Shown here in pieces: positions 28,944-37,790 of a stretch of DNA of 64,000 nt. Within the stretch, counting starts at the first letter, position 1, and each line of letters begins with the position of its first letter. The notes under the pieces were generated by a model, which was not told the origin of the DNA, ran no database searches, and worked only from the letters and a program-made list of their open reading frames with translations. Source of the stretch: SYLG01 sp965226945 (GTDB taxonomy: Bacteria > Planctomycetota > Planctomycetia > Gemmatales > Gemmataceae); NCBI GenBank assembly GCA_965226945.1, contig OZ245717.1, forward strand, positions 930,001 through 994,000, read 5' to 3'. The position numbers were made by a program, and so were the translations under genes.

Positions 28944-29593
28944 CCCTTTTTGCCGCACTCGTAGAAGTAGTGTTCGACCTTGTCCTGATTTTCCAAAAGC
29001 CAATCAATGTCGGGCTCGTGGGCGACCGCCTTCTTGATCACCTTGACCGTCGCTTCGCGATGGACCTCGAAGAGCGCCTCATGCTTGACCTGGCCGACCG
29101 GAACCTTCAGGATCGAGGGATCAAGCCATACCGAATAGATGATGCCGATCGAGTTCGCCAAGGCCTTGGGCAAAATGCCTTGCCGCACCGCGTCAAGCAC
29201 GCCATGCGCGATTCCCGCTTGCACCGTGCCCATCAGAATGTTCGTGTAGCGCGAATCCTTGACGGTGACCTTGGACACCAGCAACGTAGCTGGCTTGATC
29301 TGGACATCGGAGTTGAGAATGGCGAACACCTTGGTGTGCCCTGCAACCTGATTGCCAACGAGTGTCGCCATGGCGGTGCCGACCGGGCCATCGAGATCGC
29401 CGATGACAATTTCGGGCTCGGCGCAAAGGTAGTCGAGCTCTCCCTCGACGAGGGCTTCCGCCGTCAGAAAACCGATCTTGTCCCCGACCTTGAACTTGGA
29501 CGCCTTCGTCGATTTTTCCACGGAAGCGGCCTTGGCCGATTTCTCGACCTGCTCTTCCTTCGAGGATTTGGATCCCTTTTTCTTCTTGGCCAT
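28934..29593 (-). CDS. formaldehyde-activating-enzyme homologue (Fae-like)
   Basis: The C-terminal 170 residues of this 219-aa protein align with formaldehyde-activating enzyme, which joins formaldehyde to tetrahydromethanopterin: IVIGDLDGPVGTAMATLV, KPATLLVSKVTVKDSRY and MGTVQAGIAHGVLDAVRQGI are recognisable family segments. In Fae the catalytic His17 sits in AHIDL; the aligned place here reads AEPEI, so the histidine seems to be replaced by glutamate. A Lys/Ser/Ala-rich N-terminal extension of about 45 residues (KKKKGSKSSK...) precedes the domain. ATG 29593 has a GGGAGAAAG ribosome-binding site; ATG 29632 is an alternative. It is likely a Fae paralogue with a different or regulatory role. 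No other C1-pathway gene is nearby. Confidence 0.78.
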   Translation of the reverse strand: MAKKKKGSKSSKEEQVEKSAKAASVEKSTKASKFKVGDKIGFLTAEALVEGELDYLCAEPEIVIGDLDGPVGTAMATLVGNQVAGHTKVFAILNSDVQIKPATLLVSKVTVKDSRYTNILMGTVQAGIAHGVLDAVRQGILPKALANSIGIIYSVWLDPSILKVPVGQVKHEALFEVHREATVKVIKKAVAHEPDIDWLLENQDKVEHYFYECGKKGQF

Positions 29594-29792
29594 GTCGTTC
29601 TTTCTCCCGGAGAGGTCGTTTTTGCCTGCCATGAATGCCCTTTAGGATCAATCCTGTGTGCGAACCGCCCGGAGCCCAAATCCCGTCGGGCCCCTCTCTT
29701 CCAAGATAGGGGCCGGGTACGGCATGGGACCAGTTGGTTCGGACGAGGAACTACAAGGAGAAAAAGAGAAGGGACTGAAAGGAAACCGCCGA

Positions 29793-31241
29793 TCAGGCCA
29801 AAACCGATTCGATCAGTTCGCCATGAACATCGGTCAAGCGCCGTTTGACGCCGTTGGAGTAATAGTTGAGGCGCGTATGATCGAGCCCCAAAAGATGCAG
29901 TACGGTCGCATGAAAATCATAAATCGTGCTACGCCCTTCTGTGACCGCAAAGCCCAGTTCATCGGTTGCGCCGTGATGGCCCGGCTTCAAGCCCGCCCCA
30001 GCCATCCAGATGGTGAAGGCAAAGGGGTGGTGATCGCGTCCCTTGGCGCCCAGCCCCTGGGTGATCGGCGTGCGCCCAAATTCGGTGGTCCAAAGGATGA
30101 GCGTGTCGTCCCACATCCCTCGATTTTTCAGGTCGGCCATGAGCGCCGCGAACGGCTGGTCGATCAAGGCCGCCTGGGTCGCATGGTTTTCCCGCACATC
30201 TTCGTGGCCGTCCCAGTTGATGCGAGGCGACCCAAAGGCGCCGCCATGAAACATCTGCACAAATCGGACGCCGCGCTCCAATAGCCGCCGCGCCAGAATG
30301 CAGTTGCGAGCAAACGGTTCGACGGTGGGCTGATCGAGGCCATAGAGCCGCTGGATGTGTTTGGGTTCATTGCTCAAATCGGCCACCAGGGGAATGGTCG
30401 CCTGCAGCCTGCCGGTCAAGGAATAAGAACGAATGCGGGCCTTGAGGTTTTCATCGAGCGGCCGGGTCGCGGCATAGTCGCCATTGAGTTTTTCCAACAA
30501 GGCCAGGCCTTCTGCCCGAGAACGAGGATCGATGCTGACCGGAGTCGTCAAGTTTTCCACAAGCGGTCCCGATCCGCTCGTTTGAAAGGGAACGCCCTGA
30601 TACGTGGCCGGTAAAAAGCCGCTGGACCAGTTGATTGCGCCGCCGGCGGGCAAGCCGCGCGGATCGGGTAGAACGACGTATGCAGGTAAATCCTCGGTTT
30701 CTGATCCCAGGGCATACTGCACCCAGGAACCGACCGAGGGGAAACCGCTCTGCACGAAACCGGTATTCATCTGGAAGGCGGCAGGCGTGTGATTGCTGCT
30801 CTTCGCGATCATCCCATGGAGGAAGGTCATGTCGTCGGCGCGGCGGGCCAGATAGGGAAACAGGTCGCTGACCCAGGTGCCCGATTCGCCATATTGTTTG
30901 AAGGCGAAAGGCGACTTCATGACCCGGCCGGGCTGTCCGAAAAACAGCTCCATCTTCTTGCCCTTAACCTCCTGGCCATCCTGTTTGGCCAGGTCGGGCT
31001 TGTAGTCGAACGAATCGAGGTGGCTGATGCCGCCGGGGTGAAAGATCTGAATCACCCTTTTGGCCTTGGGTGCGAAGTGCGGACCCTGGGCGCCAGAAGT
31101 GTCATCGCTTGAAGCGCCTCGGGCCTTGCCGTCGCGCGCAAGAAGCCAGGCGAGCGCCATGCCACCCAAGCCGGTGCCCATTGCGTCGAGCCACATCCGG
31201 CGGTCGGGCAGTTGCCGATCGCCATGGGGTTGAGTGAACAT
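29793..31241 (-). CDS. DUF1501 family protein (sulfatase-like fold)
   Basis: The 482-aa protein belongs to DUF1501, a family strongly expanded in planctomycetes and usually paired with DUF1549/DUF1553 proteins. The N-terminus PDRRMWLDAMGTGLGGMALA resembles a twin-arginine-like or atypical export signal. Family-type segments: VIQIFHPGGISHLDSFDYKP, VPFQTSGSGPLVENLTTPV and LWTTEFGRTPITQGLGAKGRDHHPFAFTIWMAGAGLKPG. The fold is related to alkaline phosphatase/sulfatase proteins, though the metal site is not fully evident. Its start is 4 bp after the stop of the 31246-34008 gene, so the two form an operon. Confidence 0.92.
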   Translation of the reverse strand: MFTQPHGDRQLPDRRMWLDAMGTGLGGMALAWLLARDGKARGASSDDTSGAQGPHFAPKAKRVIQIFHPGGISHLDSFDYKPDLAKQDGQEVKGKKMELFFGQPGRVMKSPFAFKQYGESGTWVSDLFPYLARRADDMTFLHGMIAKSSNHTPAAFQMNTGFVQSGFPSVGSWVQYALGSETEDLPAYVVLPDPRGLPAGGAINWSSGFLPATYQGVPFQTSGSGPLVENLTTPVSIDPRSRAEGLALLEKLNGDYAATRPLDENLKARIRSYSLTGRLQATIPLVADLSNEPKHIQRLYGLDQPTVEPFARNCILARRLLERGVRFVQMFHGGAFGSPRINWDGHEDVRENHATQAALIDQPFAALMADLKNRGMWDDTLILWTTEFGRTPITQGLGAKGRDHHPFAFTIWMAGAGLKPGHHGATDELGFAVTEGRSTIYDFHATVLHLLGLDHTRLNYYSNGVKRRLTDVHGELIESVLA

Positions 31242-31245
31242 GGTT

Positions 31246-34008
31246 CTATCTCAGATCCAAAAACTCGCTGGAATTGAACACCGCCCAAACGACCGGCTCG
31301 AGGCCGACCTTTTGCGCCACTTCGACCGCCTTTTGTTTTTCCTCGGCGCGAATCTCGCGGCTGTAGGCGAGCAGCCAGAGCCTCTCGACCCCCTTGGTGA
31401 CATCGGGTTTGGCACCCTCGCCTGGGGCCATTTGGGAAAGCGCTTGCGCCAGATGAGCCGAACGGCGAATCACGAACTGATCGTTCATGAGCGCCAGGGC
31501 CTGAATCGGCGTCGTGGTGGGCACTCGTTTCGGCGTGCGCACCGTTGGGTCGGGACAATCGAACGCCTCAAGCAACGGGCTGCGCGCCGAGCGGATCACC
31601 ATCCGGTAGATCGTGCGCTTGAGGAAATCGGGCTCTTCATTTTCGAGCGGCTTGTAAAAGACCGAGTTGAACGACTCGATCTTGAAAGGACGGAAACCAG
31701 GTCCCCCCAAGGAGGACTTCAATTCTCCCGAGACGGCGAGCATCGAATCGCGGATCGCCTCCGCCTCGAGCCGGCGCGGCGGAAAACGCCAGAGGTAACG
31801 GCTTTGACTGTCTTTTTCGAGCGCCAAGGCGCGATCGGCCGACGACTGGCGGTAGGCCCTCGAGGTCACGATCAGGCGATGGAGCGGCTTCGTGTGAAAG
31901 CCTTCCTTGCGAAAAGCGCTAACCAGGAAATCGAGCAGTTCCGGATGGGTCGGCCGACTCCCCTGTTTGCCGAAATCGCTTGGGGTATCGACCAGTCCCG
32001 TTCCGAAATGGTGTTGCCAGATCCGGTTGACCCAGACGCGGTGCGCAAGCGCGTTGTTTTCATGCGCGATCCAGTCGGCCAGGGCCAGGCGGCGGGCTTT
32101 ATCCGGTTCATCGGGACGCAGGTTCCAGTTGGCCGGGGCATGATTGAGAACTTTGATGCCTCCGGGAATCGCGTCGGATTCCGGCCGGTCGATATCGCCG
32201 CGAGTCAGGACCTTTTGCACGCCCGGAACCGTTGCGACGGCGGCGAATGCCTGGGGATCCCGGTCTTCTTGAGTCTTGGCGGTCTCAGTCAGGGTCTTGC
32301 GCCGCTCGCCGAGCTGTTTCCAGCGGTCGGCCTCGGCCGGTTCGAGCAGGGCCTCAAACTTGGCATGCTGCGCCAGCTTGTAACCGGATTGATGAGACTG
32401 GGCCACTTGGTTGGCATCGAGGGCAAAGGGATAGACTCTCGCTTCCAAAACTTCTCCCTGGAAAAAGGGACTGCCGCCGCCGGTATGGCGCATGCCGATC
32501 AGCGCGCGAACCTGACCCGATTTGAACTTCAACTGCGCCGAATCAGGACGGTAGCTGGCCCCTTGAGGTTTCCCGTCGCGGTAAAGACGAATCTCTCCGT
32601 TGGCGGCAAACACCAGGGCGAGGTGCACGAGCCGATTCGGTTCGATCTCGGGTTTGGCACCGAGAGTCGAGAGGGGCCGGCTTCGACGATGACCTTCACT
32701 GCCCGCCAGCCAGTATCCTGGCTCCAGCTCGCCAAAGACAATGGCATCGAACTGGGTTCCATCGAGGAGTTCCAGCGTCAACACTCCCCCGCCGCGCTGG
32801 TTCAAGGTGGCCAGCTTGACCCAGACTTCGAGGGTTTTTTCTCCCAGTTCCCATTCCAGTGGAGCGGACCGGTAATGACTGCCCTGACCATCGAGGATCA
32901 GTCCGGGATTCTCCCCTTCCTGGATGCGGGCATTGCCCAACATCTCGCCTGAGGGTGTTTCTCGCCCCCAGAAAGACCATCGTTTCGGAGCCAGCGCCGC
33001 CGGGAACTCTTCAACCGGCGTGCTGTCGGTCTTGCGAGCGAGCGCCTTCATGCGGATCGCGTCGAGTTCCTGGTCGATCTGTTTGAGTTCCTTCTGCTTC
33101 TTTTCGAGTTCCGATTTGCGCCGGGCCATTTCGGCGGGCCCGAGCAGACCGCGCACTCCTAGCTTGACGCCGGAAAGCGCCGCTTTGAGTCCGTGATATT
33201 CCTTGAGCGAAATCGGATCGAACTTGTGATCGTGGCAACGCGCGCAGTGGGCGGTCAGTGCCAGGAAGGCCTGGGTGGTGGTTCCCACCATCTCTTCCAT
33301 TTCATCTTCGCGGGCGCGTTCTCTCACCACACGGGAGGCCGAGCTACTGCCCGCCTGATCGAATGGACCGGCCACCAGAAAACCGGTCGCGGCGATTTCC
33401 GAGGGGCCCGCCATGGGCAGTAAGTCGCCGGCGATCTGCTGCTTTACGAAATCGGGATAGGGCAAGTCGGTGTGAAAGGCGTTGATGACCCAATCGCGGT
33501 AGGGCCAGGCCTGATCGCGTGGGCGGTCGTATTCGAAGCCCTGGCTCTCGGCGAAACGGGCCACATCGAGCCAGTGGCGCGCCCATTTTTCCGCGTAGGC
33601 CCGCGAGGCGAGCAAGCGGTCGACTTCAGCGGCCCAGGCGGCCTCATCGGGTTTGGCCAAAAAGCGGCGGCGATCTTCGGGTGTGGGGGGCAAGCCGGTC
33701 AGGTCGAGGTGAAGACGGCGCAGCAAGGTTTCGGGATCGGCTTGAGGCGAGGGTTCGAGCCCTTCCTGGAAGAGTTTCGCCGCCACATAGCGATCGATCG
33801 GATTACCGGCCCAGTCAGACCACGATTTTTGCCAGGTCGCCGGCAGCGCAGGTCGTTCCCCGGAACGCAGAGGCTGCCAGGCCCAGTAGTTCTGGGGATT
33901 CTGGTTTTCGCCCTTTGGCGGTTCCTCGGACGCGGATTTCTCCCGCGCCGGCGCGGGAAGACCAGCCAGAGCAAGGCACAGTGCGAGAAGGAGGGCAGCT
34001 CGGCCCAT
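31246..34008 (-). CDS. DUF1549/DUF1553 protein with LamG-like insertion
   Basis: A 920-aa exported protein (signal MGRAALLLALCLALAG). The DUF1549 region (about 60-300) contains NPIDRYVAAKLFQEGLEPS, LHLDLTGLPPTPEDRR and HWLDVARFAESQGFEYDR; a haem-type CARCH motif appears near residue 270. Between about 380 and 560 is a LamG/concanavalin-like beta-sandwich (RLYRDGKPQG). The C-terminal DUF1553 part has PLHRLIVTSRAYRQSSADRA and RRLEAEAIRDSMLAVSGELK. These proteins are thought to act in extracellular polysaccharide degradation; direct evidence is scarce. Immediately upstream of and probably co-transcribed with the DUF1501 gene. Confidence 0.92.
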   Translation of the reverse strand: MGRAALLLALCLALAGLPAPAREKSASEEPPKGENQNPQNYWAWQPLRSGERPALPATWQKSWSDWAGNPIDRYVAAKLFQEGLEPSPQADPETLLRRLHLDLTGLPPTPEDRRRFLAKPDEAAWAAEVDRLLASRAYAEKWARHWLDVARFAESQGFEYDRPRDQAWPYRDWVINAFHTDLPYPDFVKQQIAGDLLPMAGPSEIAATGFLVAGPFDQAGSSSASRVVRERAREDEMEEMVGTTTQAFLALTAHCARCHDHKFDPISLKEYHGLKAALSGVKLGVRGLLGPAEMARRKSELEKKQKELKQIDQELDAIRMKALARKTDSTPVEEFPAALAPKRWSFWGRETPSGEMLGNARIQEGENPGLILDGQGSHYRSAPLEWELGEKTLEVWVKLATLNQRGGGVLTLELLDGTQFDAIVFGELEPGYWLAGSEGHRRSRPLSTLGAKPEIEPNRLVHLALVFAANGEIRLYRDGKPQGASYRPDSAQLKFKSGQVRALIGMRHTGGGSPFFQGEVLEARVYPFALDANQVAQSHQSGYKLAQHAKFEALLEPAEADRWKQLGERRKTLTETAKTQEDRDPQAFAAVATVPGVQKVLTRGDIDRPESDAIPGGIKVLNHAPANWNLRPDEPDKARRLALADWIAHENNALAHRVWVNRIWQHHFGTGLVDTPSDFGKQGSRPTHPELLDFLVSAFRKEGFHTKPLHRLIVTSRAYRQSSADRALALEKDSQSRYLWRFPPRRLEAEAIRDSMLAVSGELKSSLGGPGFRPFKIESFNSVFYKPLENEEPDFLKRTIYRMVIRSARSPLLEAFDCPDPTVRTPKRVPTTTPIQALALMNDQFVIRRSAHLAQALSQMAPGEGAKPDVTKGVERLWLLAYSREIRAEEKQKAVEVAQKVGLEPVVWAVFNSSEFLDLR

Positions 34009-34154
34009 GGGAGAGGATCCCTTGGTAATGAAGTTGGCCGTTTTCCCTATTCTCGCGCCTTCAGGCCGTCTGGGCAATGACAAAGAGGGCCGAGCGGGCG
34101 CGGGGTTAGGGCTTTCGGGTCGTTTGATTCGTCCCCTTCACAATCTCAAAGAAC

Positions 34155-34316
34155 ATGTTTTTTGTCGCGGCGATCATCTGGCTTGTGGGATGGATGCGGC
34201 TTTCCGGTTTGGACATCCTTTCCGCACTTATCCTTTCTTTCATTGTCTCCGCCCTTCAATTCGGCGTGATGCTGCTTTTGGCCAGAATGCTTAAGATTCC
34301 TCTTTTCGAATCGTGA
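34155..34316 (+). CDS. small two-helix membrane protein (53 aa)
   Basis: A short reading frame beginning MFFVAAIIWLVGWMRLSG encodes two hydrophobic helices separated by RLSGLD and ends RMLKIPLFES. In-frame stop TGA lies just upstream of its ATG (34125-34127), so the start cannot be extended far. The composition is that of a bona fide membrane protein, but no clear ribosome-binding site is seen. It lies alone between the divergent DUF1549 gene and the beta-propeller gene. No family is recognised. Confidence 0.45.
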   Translation: MFFVAAIIWLVGWMRLSGLDILSALILSFIVSALQFGVMLLLARMLKIPLFES

Positions 34317-34520
34317 TTTGGTGCAAAGCGAGACCGAATCTCCTCGCTGGATCTTCTCAATGGCCTCCTGCCCCCGGCCGATTCCCTTGCCGATTGAAAA
34401 CCATACCCGGCAATCGATAATGACCCTTCACTCTACCTCCTCCCCTTCGGTCTGCTTCCTCGTTTGATTGCGATCCTCTTGCAAGTCGACGACGAAGTCC
34501 AATCTGCTGGAGTATTCACC

Positions 34521-34541
34521 TTGACCACCTTGACCACCTTG
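34521..34541 (+). repeat. 9-bp tandem repeat upstream of the beta-propeller gene
   Basis: TTGACCACC occurs twice in tandem (34521-34538), followed by a third partial TTG, ending 9 bp before the ATG at 34551. It lies where a ribosome-binding site would be expected. Confidence 0.7.
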
Positions 34542-34550
34542 AATCCCCTC

Positions 34551-35558
34551 ATGAAACGATTCCGCCGAATCGCCTCGCTCACCCTCGCCCTGGGATGTGC
34601 GGCCCTTCCCGCCTCCGGTCAGGAAACGCCCAAACCGGTCCGCATGGGGTCGGGCGCCATGACCTTCGATACCGTACCCGGCTGGGGCCTTGGGCCTGAC
34701 GGCAAGTCGGTAATCGGTTCGACCCACGGCAGCGTGGTGGTCGATCAAGAAGGCACCATTTACACGAGCGCCGCAGCCGGCGTGTTTGCCTTCTCCCCGG
34801 AGGGCAAGGTCGTCAGAAAGTTTCTGGGCGACAACTACTCCAACATTCACGACATGAAAATCCGTCAAGAGGAGGGCGGCGAGTTCATTTACGGCGCGCG
34901 CAACGCCAACGCCGAAGGGATCAAATTCCACACGCAAAGCGGCGACATCGTTTTGAAGCTCAAGTATCCTGCCGAATCGGGATTGAACCTGAAGGGTTTC
35001 AGCCCCACGGCGATCACCGTGGCTCCCAACGGCGAAATCTACTTGTCCGATGGCTACGGCAGCGACCGAATCTTCAAATACGACGCCAAGGGAAAGTACC
35101 TCTCCCACTTTGGCGTGAAGGGGAACGGACTCAAGGAGTTCAACACCGCTCACGGCATGACTCTGGATACCCGTTACACTCCGGCGCGGTTGCTGATTTG
35201 CGATCGCAATCACACGCCCAAGGGCCGGCTGCTTCACTACAGTCTGGAAGGCCAATTCATTGAAGAGGTCGTCACGGGATTGGGCATGCCCACTTCCGCG
35301 GTGGTCCAGGGAGACTTTGTGTCGGTGCCCGATTTGCATGGCCGCCTGGTGATCCTCAACAAGAACAACACGATCATCGCGGTGCTGGGAAATAACCCCG
35401 ACTCGGGCAAGGGACGCAACTTCAACATCCCTCAAAATCAGTGGGTGGAAGGCGTCTTCAGCGGCACCCACGGTTCCTCCTGGGACAAGGACGGCAACCT
35501 TTACGTGCAGGACTGGAATGTCTCGGGCCGCCTCATGAAACTGGTCAAGGTGAAATAG
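34551..35558 (+). CDS. exported NHL-repeat-like beta-propeller protein
   Basis: The 335-aa product begins with a signal peptide (MKRFRRIASLTLALGCAALP). The remainder is a repeated beta-propeller: blades with PNGEIYLSDGYGSDRIFKYD, HGRLVILNKNNTIIAVLG and WDKDGNLYVQDWNVSGRLMK. NHL/peptidylamidoglycolate-lyase-like proteins of this size are common in planctomycetes and may bind or cleave extracellular ligands; no catalytic residues can be assigned. The open frame extends upstream to 34464, but the signal peptide fixes the start at 34551. A hairpin follows the gene at 35606-35638. Confidence 0.87.
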   Translation: MKRFRRIASLTLALGCAALPASGQETPKPVRMGSGAMTFDTVPGWGLGPDGKSVIGSTHGSVVVDQEGTIYTSAAAGVFAFSPEGKVVRKFLGDNYSNIHDMKIRQEEGGEFIYGARNANAEGIKFHTQSGDIVLKLKYPAESGLNLKGFSPTAITVAPNGEIYLSDGYGSDRIFKYDAKGKYLSHFGVKGNGLKEFNTAHGMTLDTRYTPARLLICDRNHTPKGRLLHYSLEGQFIEEVVTGLGMPTSAVVQGDFVSVPDLHGRLVILNKNNTIIAVLGNNPDSGKGRNFNIPQNQWVEGVFSGTHGSSWDKDGNLYVQDWNVSGRLMKLVKVK

Positions 35559-35605
35559 CCATCACAGCCCGGCGCTGCGCGAGGCAGCGGGTTTCAAAAA
35601 TCACG

Positions 35606-35638
35606 ACCTGCCATGGGAACCTCGGTCCCACGGCAGGT
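35606..35638 (+). terminator. possible terminator hairpin
   Basis: ACCTGCC ... GGCAGGT with inner TGGGA/TCCCA pairs lies 48 bp after the beta-propeller gene. No strong U tract follows, so it may be a weak terminator or just a stable 3' hairpin. Confidence 0.4.
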
Positions 35639-35697
35639 TGTCTGCGTCTTGCGATTTCTTGATCGATTGCGAAAGTTGGCAAAGGCGCAGAGCGCAT

Positions 35698-36183
35698 TCA
35701 ACCTCGTTCAGGATCCGATTGAGCGAGGGCGATGACGGTGCTTAGATAGGGTTCGGGAAGTCCGTGCTCTTTGGCGCCGGTGATGATTCGAACCAAATAC
35801 TCATCGCTCGGCCTTCCCGGAATTTGTTTCCCCGCACCTTCGCGCATGAAGTAGGCGATCGCCCCCACCGTTTCGCCTTGAGAATCGGTCACCTCGACCG
35901 TGCGCCGCTCGTAACCTTCTTCAAAGGAATCCAGGCGCTTTAAGGCTTCGCTCGTGCAACAGTAGAGAACACCAAGCACTTCGGCGTGTGAGGGGCGTAT
36001 GTTCGCGTAGGCCGGACCGCCCGATTCCAATCGCTCGAAGACCAGGCGATGCCACGCAAGCCGGGCAAGACGCGGAGGATGCTCGGCATGTCCAAGGCTC
36101 CCCGTGCGGTGGATCATTTGTTCTTTAAGTAGGTTGCTTCCGTAAGCGAAATACCACTGCTGCAAAAGGACACCTGCTGGCAA
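35698..36183 (-). CDS. gamma-glutamylcyclotransferase-like (AIG2/GGCT fold) protein
   Basis: This 161-aa cytoplasmic protein has the GGCT signature YFAYGSNLLKEQM near its start, which forms the substrate loop. The catalytic glutamate expected in the family falls in LDSFEEGYERRTVEV. The family converts gamma-glutamyl amino acids to 5-oxoproline, or acts on gamma-glutamylamines; which one is not determined. It is located between the beta-propeller gene and a transglutaminase-fold gene, both unrelated by function. Confidence 0.85.
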   Translation of the reverse strand: MPAGVLLQQWYFAYGSNLLKEQMIHRTGSLGHAEHPPRLARLAWHRLVFERLESGGPAYANIRPSHAEVLGVLYCCTSEALKRLDSFEEGYERRTVEVTDSQGETVGAIAYFMREGAGKQIPGRPSDEYLVRIITGAKEHGLPEPYLSTVIALAQSDPERG

Positions 36184-36218
36184 GCACGCTCATTGGGTTC
36201 ACCCTAATTCGGCCAGAC

Positions 36219-37049
36219 TCAAGAAGCAAGAAGGTGAGACGATGGGACTTCATCAGTCCAAACCTTCAAGTACTGCAACTGGTTGACCCCGAAGATGGTC
36301 GCCATGGCCACATCGGCGGCATCCCGGCCGCGGGCCATAAGGACTCTGCCGATGCGAGGCTGATTGTGGCGAGCATCGAAGGTGTACCACTGGCCGCCGA
36401 CATAGGCCTCAAACCAGGCACTAAAGTCCATGGGGCATGGCACGGCCGGCACGCCAATGTCGCCCAAATATCCCGTGCAGTAGCGCGCCGGAATATTCAA
36501 ACAGCGGCACAAGGTGACGGCCAGATGCATGAAATCGCGGCAGACGCCGACCCGCTCTCGGTACGCACCCAGGGCGGTGCGCGTGCAACAAGCCAGCTGG
36601 TAGTCGAATCGGATGTGACGATGCACGAAATCGCAAACCGCCTGGACCTTTTGCCAGCCGCCAGGAATCGAGGAAAACTGCGACCAGGCAAACGGATTCA
36701 ATTCGCTGTCCACTTCGCAATAGCGACTGCCCAGTAGGAATGGCAGGGTTTCTTGGGGAAGATCCTGAACGGCAATTTGCGCCGCGCCAGGCACCTGCAG
36801 ATCGCGCAATCCGCAATCTTCGACGACGGCGCTGTTGCTGAATTTTGCCCGACCCGCGGGAACGACCACTCGGTGGCAACGGTTTCCATTCTGGTCGATG
36901 TACTGCTGGTCGGGGACCGAAGGCGTGACCTGAAACTTTTCAATCTGACGAATCATGGGCGCACGCAACGGATGGACGCTGAGCATCAGAATCATCGGCG
37001 TCGGGGCCGGAACGGTGAATTCGATTTCGCATCCGACTTGGATAAGCAT
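36219..37049 (-). CDS. transglutaminase-like protein (cysteine protease fold)
   Basis: The 276-aa protein has an N-terminal beta-sheet domain (about 1-110) and a C-terminal transglutaminase-fold domain. The catalytic cysteine is in GVCRDFMHLAVTLCRCLNIP, the histidine in WFEAYVGGQWYTFDARHN (expected after the second strand), with the aspartate just beyond. TCRTALGAY-type segments are family-like (CCTRTALGAYRERVG). It resembles bacterial transglutaminase-like proteins next to peptide amidation or cyclisation genes, but the neighbours here do not clarify its substrate. ATG 37049 is preferred; the frame extends to 37091 with low-complexity residues. Confidence 0.85.
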   Translation of the reverse strand: MLIQVGCEIEFTVPAPTPMILMLSVHPLRAPMIRQIEKFQVTPSVPDQQYIDQNGNRCHRVVVPAGRAKFSNSAVVEDCGLRDLQVPGAAQIAVQDLPQETLPFLLGSRYCEVDSELNPFAWSQFSSIPGGWQKVQAVCDFVHRHIRFDYQLACCTRTALGAYRERVGVCRDFMHLAVTLCRCLNIPARYCTGYLGDIGVPAVPCPMDFSAWFEAYVGGQWYTFDARHNQPRIGRVLMARGRDAADVAMATIFGVNQLQYLKVWTDEVPSSHLLAS

Positions 37050-37232
37050 GGCAAAGCCACCTGTTTCCGATTGAGTTTGAAAAAAAAACATGGCAATCGA
37101 TCTAAAGCTCTAAGCAAACCCCATTCCAAGCAGGGGCACCGAAGTCTTCCCGAACGCTACTTCCCGGCGCGCCCACCTCCCCAATGCCTGTTTTTCGCGG
37201 CGAAAACCTGCGTTGCGCCTATTTTCTTGAAA

Positions 37233-37698
37233 TCACTCCTTGGGCGCGCCGAAGGTCCATTCCAGCACCAAGCCGGAACGCGTGTGGCTCCGAGGGGTGG
37301 GAAGTCCCGCGCCCAGCGACAAGTTCCAACCGGGCGGAACATAGAACACCCCGCCAATCACGGCAATGCGCACATCATTATTTCCCGTTTGAATATCCTC
37401 CATAAAATGAAACTTGTTTTTAACGGCAGGAATTTTCAGCCCAAATAGTCCACCAAAATAAGAACCCCCAGTAGATTCCCGCCGATTTCAAAACCATTGC
37501 TAATTCCGTAGTCGAAGGTGCTATTATTTTGTCCGCTTTTTTTGAAAAATTGAATTGTTGCTGAAAAAACAGAGAGTCGTATTCGGTGATCTGTCCGGAA
37601 GGGACGTTGAACAAATTTTGCTGCCCCCATTCCGGTCCGCAAAGGAGCAACAGCGCGACCGGCCCCAAAAGGAGCTTTGGGGCCCTCGCGGGAAGCAT
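37233..37698 (-). pseudogene. broken gene for a small exported beta-rich protein (two frameshifts)
   Basis: Three successive - strand frames give one continuous, coherent protein if two single-base homopolymer losses are repaired: one near 37530 (AAAA to AAAAA) and one near 37443 (GGG to GGGG). Start MLPARAPKLLLGPVALLLLC is a signal peptide (37698). The rest reads GQITEYDSLFFQQQFNFSKK, then TFDYGISNGFEIGGNLLG, then NNDVRIAVIGGVFYVPPGWN and finally GLVLEWTFGAPKE before a stop at 37233-37235. The alternating polar/hydrophobic strands and C-terminal aromatic residue suggest an outer-membrane barrel-like or barrel remnant. About 155 residues when restored, and possibly missing a middle part. Both breaks are homopolymers, so sequencing error cannot be excluded. 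Confidence 0.7.
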
Positions 37699-37790
37699 GT
37701 CATCCGCGAAAACCTGCACCGGCAATTTCCGGTTCGCTTCGACAAGATCGCGCTTCAAACAGAATGGCGGCTCCCCAATGGGAGCCCCCT

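Noticed and set aside
31234..32952. A 572-residue open frame on the + strand
   Set aside because: It lies entirely antisense to the DUF1549/1553 gene, is Arg/Gly-rich and has no family features; such long antisense frames are expected at this GC content.
34428..35471. A 347-residue open frame on the - strand
   Set aside because: Opposite the beta-propeller gene, which has a signal peptide and blade repeats.
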